This document shows positions 47,325 through 57,430 of a DNA stretch of 64,000 nt, in pieces (position 1 is the stretch's first letter; each line of letters starts with the position of its first letter). The stretch spans positions 18,528 through 82,527 of the forward strand of contig SKCR01034777.1 of the NCBI GenBank assembly GCA_019454045.1, given 5' to 3'. The notes beneath the pieces are model-generated. The model did no database searches, was not told where the DNA came from, and saw only the letters and a program-made list of their open reading frames with translations. The translations under genes and the position numbers were made by a program. The DNA is from Zanthoxylum bungeanum (Eukaryota; Streptophyta; Magnoliopsida; Sapindales; Rutaceae).

Positions 47325-48225
47325 CTAGCATCCCCAAATCTTCAGGAAAGAGAAACATGGTTTCCTCCCTGTCCATATCTCATATGGAGTCTGTTCAACA
47401 GACTTTGACGGAACCTTATTCAAAATAAGTACTGCACTGTTTAATGCGTATCCCCAGAAGGATATAGGTAGCTCAGTGCGACTCATTATGGACCTTACCA
47501 TGTCTAACAAGGTACGATTTCTCCGTTCAGACACACCGTTTAATTGCGGTGTTCCAGGAGGAGTCCACTGTGAAAGAATACCATTTTCTTTCAAGTAATC
47601 TTGAAACTCATAACTTAAGTATTCGCCACCACGGTCCGACCGCAATGTCTTAATACTCTTGCCTGTTTGTTTTTCTACTTCGTGTCGAAACTCTTTGAAT
47701 TTCTCAAAAGTTTCCGACTTGTGTCTCATTAGATACACATAACCATAACGAGATGCATCATCTGTAAAGGTTACGAAGTAATGATATCCACCTCTAGCCT
47801 GGCTAGACATGAGCCCACATACGTCGCTATGAACGAGGGCTAACAGTTCTGTGGCACGTTCACCTTTACCACTAAAAGGTGATTTAGGCATTTTGCCTAA
47901 AAGACAAGATTCGCAGACATCATATGAATTAAGATCAAATCCGTCCAAGTACCCACTCTTCGAAAGTGTGGATATGCGAGTCTTGTTAATGTGTCCTAGA
48001 CGACAATGCCACATGTAAGCTTCATCTTTTAGATTACTCCTTTTGAGCCTTTTTTGTTATTTTATTTTTAGGAGATTCATTTATATTCAAAATATAAAGG
48101 CCATTATTTGCAACGGCAGTGCAAATTTCTGCATCATCTTTATATAAATAACACCCAGTGTTTCTAAAAACAAAAGTGTACCCATGCTGGGTAAACAAAG
48201 ATACAGATATGATATTCCTAGTCAA
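47325..48225 (-). pseudogene. Element G integrase
   Basis: The upstream frame (48,034-48,225) has TRNIISVSLFTQHGY and stops after a shift. The main frame (47,325-48,014) starts MWHCRLGHINKTR and keeps the full zinc fold (CESCLLGKM), catalytic LVHSDVCG, LRSDRGGEY and NGVSERRNR, then ISFWGYALNSA, TPYEIWTGRKP and FLKIWGC, where TAG (47,325-47,327) ends it. Catalytic and metal ligands are all intact. Confidence 0.94.
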
Positions 48226-48237
48226 ACTAGGTATATA

Positions 48238-49317
48238 CTAACAGTTCAAAAGTTTAAGTAAATGCCCCGAGGGCAATTCCAAAACAAAAGTCCCTACAGC
48301 CAAAACAGCAACCAGAGTTCCGTTTCCGACTCGTAGATCAACCTCCCCTGATGCCAGCATCCTGCTATTCTGTAGATCCTGCAAATCAGTACATATATGA
48401 GCAGCACAACCAGAATCAAAAATCCAATTTTTAAAACTAGAAGTGGTCATATTTATCTCAATAACAAACATACCAGAGGCTAGTGCCTTGCCTGCCTTGA
48501 TATCCTCCATGTGTCCTTTGCCCATTCGGCAGTCACGTTTCCAGTGACCCTTCTTGCCGCAGTTGAGGCAGACATCTTGAGACTTGTTCCTTGGCTTCCC
48601 AGAAGCTTTTGTCGACTTGCCTTTACCCTTGTTCTTATGTTTCTTCTTCCTCACCCCTCCAGTTGCTTTGGGCCCAGCCTTTGGCCTCTGAGAGGTCGAT
48701 GCAAAGTGCGCCTCGCGCTTGCCCCCTTTTTGGAGTTCTTTTTCAGACTCCTTCAAGATGGATAACAGCTCTCCAAGAGAGTCATCCGTGTCCATCAACT
48801 TATAGTTGATTATGATTTGTTTCCAAGAATCAGGAAGTGACTGTAAGATCAAATCTACGGTCAGCTCAGCCTCCAAGACTATTCCCATATTGGCCAACTC
48901 ATCAATATCGGCGATCATTTGAGCCCCGTGGGACTCAACTGATGCGCCTTCAGTCATTCGGGCGCGGAAGAGTAGTTTCTCTTCACTCCTCGTACCTTTC
49001 CATCCGCTTGTTAGCGGTGGAGATCTCGCAGTCTAGCCATCATGTTATAAGGATCCAAGTCCCTATTCTGGCGACGAAAGTGCTGAGTCATCGAAGCTAA
49101 CATAATAGCCTGAGCTGTGTCACAATCATTGCTGTGATTTTTCCATAACTCCAGCTCAAGTGGGTCAGTGGGCTTAGGCGGGAGGGTGTCTGTATAGTGT
49201 ACAGCATCCTCTCAGCCCCAAGGACTATCCTCAGGTTCATTTCCCAATCAGCGAAGTTTGTGCCCTTAAGACATTGTCACTCATGATGATGTCTCGGACA
49301 TTTACCTTGCTTGCCAT
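48238..49317 (-). pseudogene. Element G gag and protease
   Basis: The start codon is at 49,315-49,317 (MASKVNVRDIIMSDNV); a lost base soon shifts the frame, and at least one more shift follows. From 48,957 a 239-codon frame is open: DLILQSLPDSWKQIIINYKL (35-54), LGELLSILKESEKEL (61-75), a Lys/Gly-rich stretch, the zinc knuckle CLNCGKKGHWKRDC (130-143) and the protease WIFDSGCAAHIC (178-189). A TAG then separates it from the integrase. Solo LTR H sits directly before the start codon. Confidence 0.93.
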
Positions 49318-50224
49318 CGACCGCGTAAACACACACGTATAACGCAAGCGTACATATCGTTCAAGTAGTATAAAAAGTATCGATCCCACGAGGACTTAAA
49401 ACCTTTTTGTTATCAATTGATTGGGCCAAATGATTACCAGTATCTAACAAGTTGTTTGATTGATTTGGAATGGCGATGATTCTAAATTTAAAGACAAATA
49501 ACTGAAATTGCTTAAAAGTAGATTTTAAAGAAATTCAATATTAAAAACTATCCAGGGTTGTGATTTATTTCAATATTATTTAAAAGATGAAGTAGTTATC
49601 TTATAGTTGGGTAAAATATCATTTATTAACCTGGAACACTAACTTATGTAAAAGCCTCTTCCGATGGTCATTACAAATACCCAGTATAACCCAATTGAAC
49701 CATATTCCTATGTCAACCACATTACCTGGATTCATTAAGTCTAAATTCCAATTATGGCTACCCCCGCCCTACAGGTATATTCCTATCCTGTAAGGAAATC
49801 TATTAAAGGGTTATCTATCCTCAAGGAAGATCGTGGGCTATTGAGTCTAAGGTCTTAAACTTAAAATCCCTATGTCTAGTTCATTTTAAGTTTACCTAAT
49901 CTATTTAATTAATGGCCAGATAATTAAAGAGCATTAAGATTAAGACTCAATAAATAAATCTTTAAATTACCCAAACTATAATCTAACCCTTATAAACCAG
50001 TTTAATTGAAATTCATCACAACCCTAGATAACTAATTTAGCTATGACACATAACTAGGGCTAAAAACTTAAAAGACTTAAAATAAAATTGCATAAAGTAA
50101 ATGTAGTAAAATAACTGCTGAAAGTAAATTAAAAATAAATTGCTAAGGTAAAAAGGAATTACTTATACTATATACTAATTAGATTTCTCCCATAATATAA
50201 TATAAGCTTTGCAAAAATTTTCAT

Positions 50225-50475
50225 CCAGCCATATAGGCGGTATTTTGATAATTAGTTTTAAAAACAACCAGCCATAAAGGCGGAATCATTTTAAAAATAA
50301 CCAGCCATAAAGGTGGAACATCAAAATAACCAGCCACCATATAGGCGGGACTTAAATTATACCAGCCATAAAGGCGGACGGAACAGAAATTAAACCAGCC
50401 ATAAAGGCGGAATTTAAATTAAACCAGCCATAAAGGCGGAATATGAATTTTATTACCTACCGACCAATCTGGCGG
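50225..50475 (-). repeat. Array of seven mini-hairpins in solo LTR H
   Basis: + strand CCAGCCATAAAGGCGG units start at 50,225, 50,268, 50,301, 50,330, 50,362, 50,395 and 50,424, with a weaker one at 50,460. Spacing is 29-43 bp. Each is CC(A)GCC - short AT loop - GGCGG, a small stem-loop. They lie 300-540 bp downstream of the TATA box, so they are in the transcribed leader. Confidence 0.85.
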
Positions 50476-50758
50476 TATCCTGATTAAGTCAATTTAAAAC
50501 TTGAATATATTATAATTATGGGAGAATAATCTAAGAAGTAATAGTAAAAGAATTACCTTTTACATTAACAGAAGGAAGTTACCTCCTCATAATGAGTAGT
50601 AAAAACTGTAAAATAAAGAAAGAAATTAAATTATTATTATTACAGAACTTAGTTAAAAATTACAAAATCTAAATAAAAGAACTTAGAGAGAGAGAAGAAC
50701 TCCCTAATTACATAGGATTTGGGAGAGGAAATGGTACAACAAAAACTGAAAACTCGCG

Positions 50759-50772
50759 CTCTATTTATAGGC
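50759..50772 (-). promoter_or_regulatory. TATA box of solo LTR H
   Basis: The minus strand reads cctataaatagagc, very close to the plant consensus. Its place about 650 bp after the LTR start fits the U3/R boundary. Confidence 0.75.
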
Positions 50773-50870
50773 GTCTATAGGGGGTCAGCGTCGCGACTCT
50801 GGGAATATAGCGTGCATCGCGACGCCAGCTACAGTAACAAACGTGGCTCAATCCTGGCTTGACACGTGGC

Positions 50871-51111
50871 GAGGCGGCAAAGAGATAAGATGATGTGGCA
50901 CTGTTCATGACGTAAGCGCTTACGTCATCATGATGTGAGATTGTCGGCAGCGTCTGATCTTGACACGTGTCCTAGGCGCATTTTAGCACGACCGTTGAGA
51001 TGTTGACACGTGTCCTGGCGCACGATAGCGAAGATGATGATTGTCGGCACCGTAGGATGATGACACGTGGCAGCGCACGTTAGCAAGTCTTCTGTGTTGG
51101 TGACACGTGGC
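50871..51111 (-). promoter_or_regulatory. Five G-box (CACGTG) sites upstream of the TATA box
   Basis: GACACGTGGC or GACACGTGTC at 50,871-50,880, 50,962-50,971, 51,005-51,014, 51,062-51,071 and 51,102-51,111, most followed by a GGCGCA..TTAGCA-type phrase, so the unit is a diverged tandem repeat of roughly 40-50 bp. ACACGTGGC is the classic G-box/ABRE core bound by plant bZIP and bHLH factors. Two copies are perfect 10 bp palindromes. Confidence 0.8.
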
Positions 51112-51424
51112 ACGGCGCACGTTAGCAAAGTCAAACTTTTCAAATTGTTGACCCGTTGACCACGGCGCATTTTAGCAGATCCGGTGCACGCTTGGCGTCG
51201 CGACTCCAAAGCTATTCGCGGCGCGATGCGCAGTAGACAAAATTATTCCAGTTGACGCATTTTTGTCCGGATTTGTCCCAAATTGCTTCCAGTGCTGTCC
51301 AAACTTTATTTATCTGCAAAATAACAACAAAACACATCAAAACGTTCATAAAACTCGAGAAACAATACAAAACATTAGGTCAAATGAGTGGGAAATAGTG
51401 GTATAAATACCACTCATCACCATC

Positions 51425-53920
51425 TCAACTACGATAGTCCAACTATCTAGTTAACGATAAAATGGGTACAGTCAAACTGTTACAAGAAAAAATAACAATG
51501 AATTAGTCCAACTAATTTTAATTATTGACGAAATAAAATTGAAAGACGCGTAGGGCTAAGTATCTGAACGAAATTGCAAATTCAATACTAGCCTCCCACT
51601 ATTTTTATCAAGTCTCTAACCCTCTGTTGAGAACTCGGGAAATCCTATTTCCTAGCGGGCTAGGATCCCGTTAAATAACACACAATCTTGACTTTGGCCA
51701 ACAAATTGTATGCTATTTAACTAGGTAGATCTCAAAGATCAATTGGATCCAATCCAATTCCTAGATCTGGTCAGGTGGACATCCAAGTCCAAAACATATG
51801 TATATTTACTTATGCCAATGTATCTAATACATTTTCCTAACCCATATCCTCCGAATCATCTAGGCCTTGGCTTTGGCACAACAAACCTAATGATTCCGGT
51901 TAAGCGGGACCCATTGACAAGGAAAGTTTCGTAATCAATGTCGTTGGACAAGAAGTGATCTTGACTTTGGCCAACAAATCACAACTTGGACAAGACACCG
52001 ATGTGGAACAAAACTCTCATGATTCAAGTACATCCTTAATTGACAAAGGTCTTGACTTTGGCCAACAAACCAATGCCAATTTTGGATCTTGAACAAGAAT
52101 CATTCAATGGAAGGATAATTGCTTAATATAAATTGAGGGATTTTTGCGTAATTGGCAACCAATTTATTATCTTTGTTAGGTCTCATCATCATACACCCTT
52201 AAGCATGCTTCTAAAACATCATAAAGTGCGTAAAGTAAATTAATAGTGATATACGGATGGATATATAAAACAACTTGTTCCTAGAACAAATCACTCCCTT
52301 TCCTCTCCCCGCTAGCAATATTCTACTTCTACCCAATTACATAATACAATAAGAGAAACCTCATTTACATTGAGGGGAATTAGGTGAGAAGAGAATACAA
52401 GAGATAAAAGAGATAAGGCTGGACACGCAGGTCCAATTTATAAATTCTAAATTTACAATAATTTCTAAAATTACCCTTTCCCTTCTAATATCCATCCGCT
52501 ATACACTATTCATTCATCACATACATGTATATTCATTCAAGACATTCTATACAACCAATCTAATCCAATTAATTAGTCTTTGTTTAAGTGATCATCCAAT
52601 GTTCAATCAACGGTTTGATTTTGCGCGAGTCCAACTCGTTTGAGAATAATTACATAAGGTACGAATTCACGAATTATATCGAACTACCCGTTAAATCCAA
52701 TTTAAGTCGTATTCAATACTAATTCAATTTATTTAATTCCAAATTAAATATTTACACTTTTAATGTGCTTTAAAGATTTAGATTCTAAATCTAATCTAAT
52801 TGGGTCTCCAAGCCCAACTAACATCCAATGTTTGTTTAATTAAAGTCCGATGGGCTTTCAATTGATTTATCAAGGCTTGGGCTTTGGTCAATGTGGGTCA
52901 AACCTAATTACCAAGCCCAAATAAGGAATCACCCTTAAATGCCATAAAATCAATTTCAAGCCCATAAGGCCCCATTAAACATTAAAGCCCATTTTACTAT
53001 ATTTGGACTTAATGGAGTGATTTAAGCCCAAATTGGATCCAATCCTTTTGGCCCAAATCTACTTGGCCCAACCAAGCCCATTATGCCCAAAATAATAATA
53101 CAAGCCCAATTATACAATCAAGCCCATTAATTAAATTTAATATTCCAAATTTTAAAATTCAATTAATTAAAGTGTAAATCCATGATTAATTCATTAAACC
53201 AAATATTTCAAAACATCAATTTAATTTATTAATCATCACTTGTTCAAAACATATGTCCAACATTTATTTGAACAAAAAAATCAAGTCCTTTAACATGCCT
53301 TATTGCATTCGGCCAAGAGGGATTTTTGTTCGATTTGTTTTTCAATCCAATTGAATCACTAATCTAAATCCCGTATACGTTTTTAAGTCATCTAATGAAC
53401 TTATAAACAGAAAAATATAATCCATTACAAGGACCTCCATTTTCGGTCAAAGAAACAATTTTGGGGAAAAATCATCCATTGCATTTTTCTCAAAATTGAT
53501 CATGCATTACATCATATATCATACATATAATCATGCTTAAGTCATCTAATGAACTTGTGCATGAAAAATCCAATTTATTGGAATGACCTACACATTCGGC
53601 CAAAGCATCAATTTTGGGGAAAAATATCCAATGCATTTTTCTCAAAATTGATCATGTATAATATCATATTACATACATTTAAGCATACTCAAATCATCTA
53701 ATGAACTTGTGCATGCAAAAAAAAATTCAACTCAGTGGAAGTACCTCACATTCGGCCAAAGCAACATTTTGGGGAAAAAATCATCCAATGCATTTTCTAA
53801 AATTGATCATGTATTATATCATATAACATACATATAAGCATACTATAGCATCCAATTTCACAAGAACATGCTTCAATCAATTTCCCCAAATTAACCCTAA
53901 TGTATTTCATGCTTAAACAT
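51425..53920 (-). other. Element G leader between PBS and gag
   Basis: The same plan as D: in transcript sense, a tandem repeat (53,386-53,835), a TTGGGC-rich block (about 52,800-53,140), then four hairpin repeats near gag. + strand CTTGACTTTGGCCAACAA is at 51,687-51,704, 51,960-51,977 and 52,051-52,068, with a variant at about 51,864. No coding signal. Confidence 0.8.
53386..53835 (-). repeat. Three tandem copies of a ~155 bp leader unit in element G
   Basis: Units start at about 53,386, 53,540 and 53,693 (aagtcatctaatgaactt). Each includes cattcggccaaag (eroded in the first) and a gcatttttctcaaaattgatcatg-like stretch (at 53,481, 53,632 and 53,790). Element D has a single copy at about 22,630-22,790. 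Confidence 0.85.
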
Positions 53921-53935
53921 GGCTCCATGATACCA
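53921..53935 (-). other. Primer-binding site of element G, altered
   Basis: The minus strand reads TGGTATCATGGAGCC. It has two extra bases compared with D (TGGTATCAGAGCC), so only the first eight bases pair without a bulge. Confidence 0.8.
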
Positions 53936-53936
53936 T

Positions 53937-55893
53937 TGTTGGTTTCTATAATTAGTCCCAAAGAAAGATTAAGCCATAGAAATACAAATATCATACATGC
54001 AAAGCTTGAAGCATGGCGGAATCATACTTACTAAGCTTTGTGACGAAAATGATGAAGAGGATCCTTGAGTCTTCAAGGTGGAAGTTTCGGCCAAGCAAGA
54101 AGATGGAGATAAGCTTCAAGTCTTCAAGTGTTCCAAGCTCCAAGGTTGTTTCCCTATCACCTCTTTTGATCCTTAAATGTGCTAGCAAAAATGGAGAATG
54201 AAAAATGATTTTTCTGCGCCTTGTGAAGCTCACGGCGTGCGTGAAGAAGAAGGAGAGGAGAGTGTGTGACTTTTCAATTTTCTTATTCTCTTTTGTTTCC
54301 AAAAACCGTGAGAAGTAAAATGAAAAGCAATGATGAGATATCAAATACCAAAATGAATTTTTAATTAAAAAACCCTTCCAAAACCGTGAAAGGTTTTCCC
54401 TCCAAAAAAAAATTCATTAAATGGCATCATTATCTCACATTGAGAATAGAGACAATGTATCATCCCATAAAGGTGACTAGATACATCCATCATCTATTCG
54501 TGTCAAGTAATGAGATATCGCGATGTGATTTGCGGATCCCACCCGTTTTCAAAATACGAATGTGTCCGCAAAACCCTTTCGGGCTCGATTTCGCTAATTC
54601 CGAATTAACGCATTTCCGTCGCGACGAGAATTAAAAAATTACGCCTAGCGAAATCACTATTCAGATCGCTAACGAATTAGCCCGAATTAAAATCCGATTT
54701 TAATTCCGCGTCGAAATCCAATTTCGTTTAATATATCGAATATATATTTTATCGATTAATTCCAAATTAATCGATCTCTCTCTCTCTCTCCTAATAAGGC
54801 ATTTTATCCAAGATAAAGTTTCTCTCGTATTAATCCAAGATTAATAAAGTTCGAATCAACATCATAGGTGAATCTTCAGGAAGCGACCCAAGAGATCTCC
54901 GGATATGTTGGCAGTAAATACGGTCGTCGGATAATCTGAACACGTACGTACCTCGTACTACGTTTTTACCGATTTACAAGACAAGGTTGGCTTCTAGCAA
55001 AGCGCCATGCCTACCCAATTCTCCAGAAATATTCTTACTGGAATATTTGATCTTTATCAACGTAGTATACCGTAGTATCGCGTACATCGATCCAGTATCA
55101 GATGATCACATGTTAGGCCTGGGGCTGGAAATGTGTCTGCCCCGTACGAAACATATATCGGATATCAAACAACTAGTCTCTTTAAATCGGACAATCCTGA
55201 CCTGGTCATATTGTCCCGACGGTTGCAACCTTTTATAGAGTACTAGTTCTGTATCCTGCGTGATCATCATCTCCATATGTCTGAAGTGATACTTCCATCT
55301 TGACATCACATCCAGTACACTACGATTCTCGATAAACCCGAAGAGGCGTACACAGAACCGGTTAAAGCCCCGAACCACCACAACCAAAGTTTACCGATTT
55401 TCGCAAGTACTAGCGATGCAAGTCTCAGGTTAAGACCATATACACCTACCCTGATGCGGCCTCCCATAGACACGCAGACATACTACCAATGGGATTCTGC
55501 GGGGTCTGTCCAGAGCGAAGCTGTTTTCCGTACCATCGGTAAAACACAACCTCCTATTGCACTTGCATAAGTATCCAATACTTAAATATATGAGAACTAT
55601 GCCGTTGTGCCATCACAACTCGCACAAGTGCAATACTAGTCTATTCCGTATTATCGATGTCCGATCTCGATAATACTCCGACTAGGGATATTTAATGATT
55701 AAACCTTTTATATTGATACTGTCTCATATCATCTCAATACGGAACTAATCATATGGACTTTTGCCATTAATATATCAAAGTAAATAATTTTACAAAACGG
55801 CAAAAAGGCAATTTCATTATCACATAGTTGATTTTGTACAATAATACAATATCATTTACAAAACAGTGACGCTATGGGTCATAATGTCTAATA
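53937..55893 (-). repeat. Element G 5' LTR
   Basis: Starts tgttggtttctataatt; ends gtctaata, with T for the C of the terminal CA. gccta follows as target-site copy. Confidence 0.94.
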
Positions 55894-55898
55894 GCCTA

Positions 55899-57430
55899 TT
55901 GGTCTTTAATTAAATTGACGTTGGACGTTAATAGGGCTTTGAGACCCGTAACGATTAAATTTGCAATTTAAGTCGTGAAGGTTTATTAATAAAGTGTGAT
56001 ATTTAATTTGGAATTAAATAGTGAATTAGTATTAAATACAAATTGAATTGGATTTAATGTTGTAGTTTAATTTAATTCAAGAATTCGTACTTTGAGTACT
56101 TATTCGCAAAACGAGTTTGACTCGAACAAAATCAAATCGTTGTTTGAACATTGGATGGTCACTAATTATCAGATTAATTAATTTGATTAGTTTGATTGAA
56201 AACATGCTTGTGTGAATACATGGTGCGATGCATGAATAATGTATATCGGATGGATATAGATGGGTGGGACAATTTTAGAAATTGTTGTAATAAATTTGAT
56301 TTATTAAATTGGACCTCCTTCTCATTGTTTTTCTCTTCTCACCTATCCCCTCAATGTAAATGAGGTTTCTTTAGAAGTGTAGTGTAACAGGTAGAAGAAA
56401 TTTGTGCTAGCGGGAGAGAGAAAGGGAGAGATTTGATCTAGGATCAATGTTTAAAGTATCCATCCGCATATCATTATTATTTTATTCATATGCGCTTTAT
56501 TATGTGTTTAGAATGCATGTTTAAGGGTGTATGATGATGAGACCTTAACAAAGATAATAAATTGGTTGCCAATTTACACTCGAAAAACCCTCGCAAATAT
56601 TAAACGTCTTTCCTTCCATTGAGTGATTCTCACTCAAGATCAGAGATTGGCATTGGCTTGTTGGCCAAAGTCAAGGCCTTTGTCCGTCGAGGATGTGTTT
56701 GGATCACGAAGGCTTTGTTACATGTCAGTGTCTTGTCTAATTTGTGGTTTGTTGGCCAAAGTCAAGACCACTTCTTGTCCATCGACATTGATTACGAAGC
56801 TTTCCATGGCCAATGGGTCGCGCTTAACTGGGACGACTAAGTTTGTTGTGCCAAAGACAAGGCTTAGTTGGTTCAGAGGAAAAAGGTTAGGTAATACATT
56901 GGATGTATTGGCATATATAAGATATATGTTTCGGACTTGGATGTCCCCCTACCAGATCTAGGAATTGGATTGGATCCAATCGATCTTAGAGATCTACCTA
57001 GTTAATTATCATACAATTTGTTGGCCAAACTCAAGATTGTGTGATATTTAACGAGATCCTAGCCCACTAGGAAACGTGGTTTCCCGAGTACTCGACAGAG
57101 GGTTAGAGGCTCGCCGAAAAATAGTGGGAGGCAATAATTGAATTTGCAATACTCGTTTAATTACTTGTCATACGCGCTCAAAACAAATATCATTCGTCGT
57201 TATAAATTAAATGTTAGTTGGACTAATATTTAAATGTTGTTTTAATAAATAGTTGGACTATATTCAAACTATTCATTTATAGTTGATTTTATAATTGGAT
57301 TATAGTAATCAATATAATTGATTTTAATCTATTAAATTATAGTTGATTAAATAGTTGGACTATTGTAATCATTATAATAAATAGTACCTAAATCGTTGAT
57401 TAATAGTCGGACTATTAAAATCAAGATAAA
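55899..57430 (+). other. Element F leader, second part, with hairpin repeats
   Basis: It continues F after element G. TTGTTGGCCAAAGTCAAG stands at 56,658-56,675 and 56,749-56,766, a variant (ttgtgccaaagacaag) at about 56,843-56,860, and TTGTTGGCCAAACTCAAG at 57,018-57,035: the same four-copy motif as in D and G, in the opposite window orientation. The 112- and 73-codon frames here are incidental. Confidence 0.8.

Larger units (their letters stand above)
49319..51419 (-). mobile_element. Solo LTR H (2.1 kb) inserted at the gag start of element G
   Basis: A perfect 5 bp duplication ccatc (49,314-49,318 and 51,420-51,424) flanks it. On the minus strand it starts TGATGAGTGG and ends ACGCGGTC; the related fragment at 6826 ends GGTCA, so the last base(s) here may be altered. 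A G-box array and TATA box in the expected order give the orientation and support an LTR rather than another element type. No gag-pol or second LTR is present. Superfamily unknown. Confidence 0.82.
43362..55893 (-). mobile_element. Element G: best-preserved Ty1/copia, nested in F, carrying solo LTR H
   Basis: LTRs of 1,985 and 1,957 bp; flanking 5-mers gccca (43,357-43,361) and gccta (55,894-55,898) differ by one C/T change. Its last LTR base pair is TA instead of CA. Removing H leaves about 10.4 kb. Same family as D. Confidence 0.94.

Noticed and set aside
50225..50475. Regularly spaced repeats as a CRISPR array
   Set aside because: Spacing is irregular, spacers are similar AT-rich sequence, and the context is a plant LTR.
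56623..56961. 112-codon frame in the leader of element F
   Set aside because: It spans the hairpin repeats of a leader that is non-coding in D and G; no similarity to gag.
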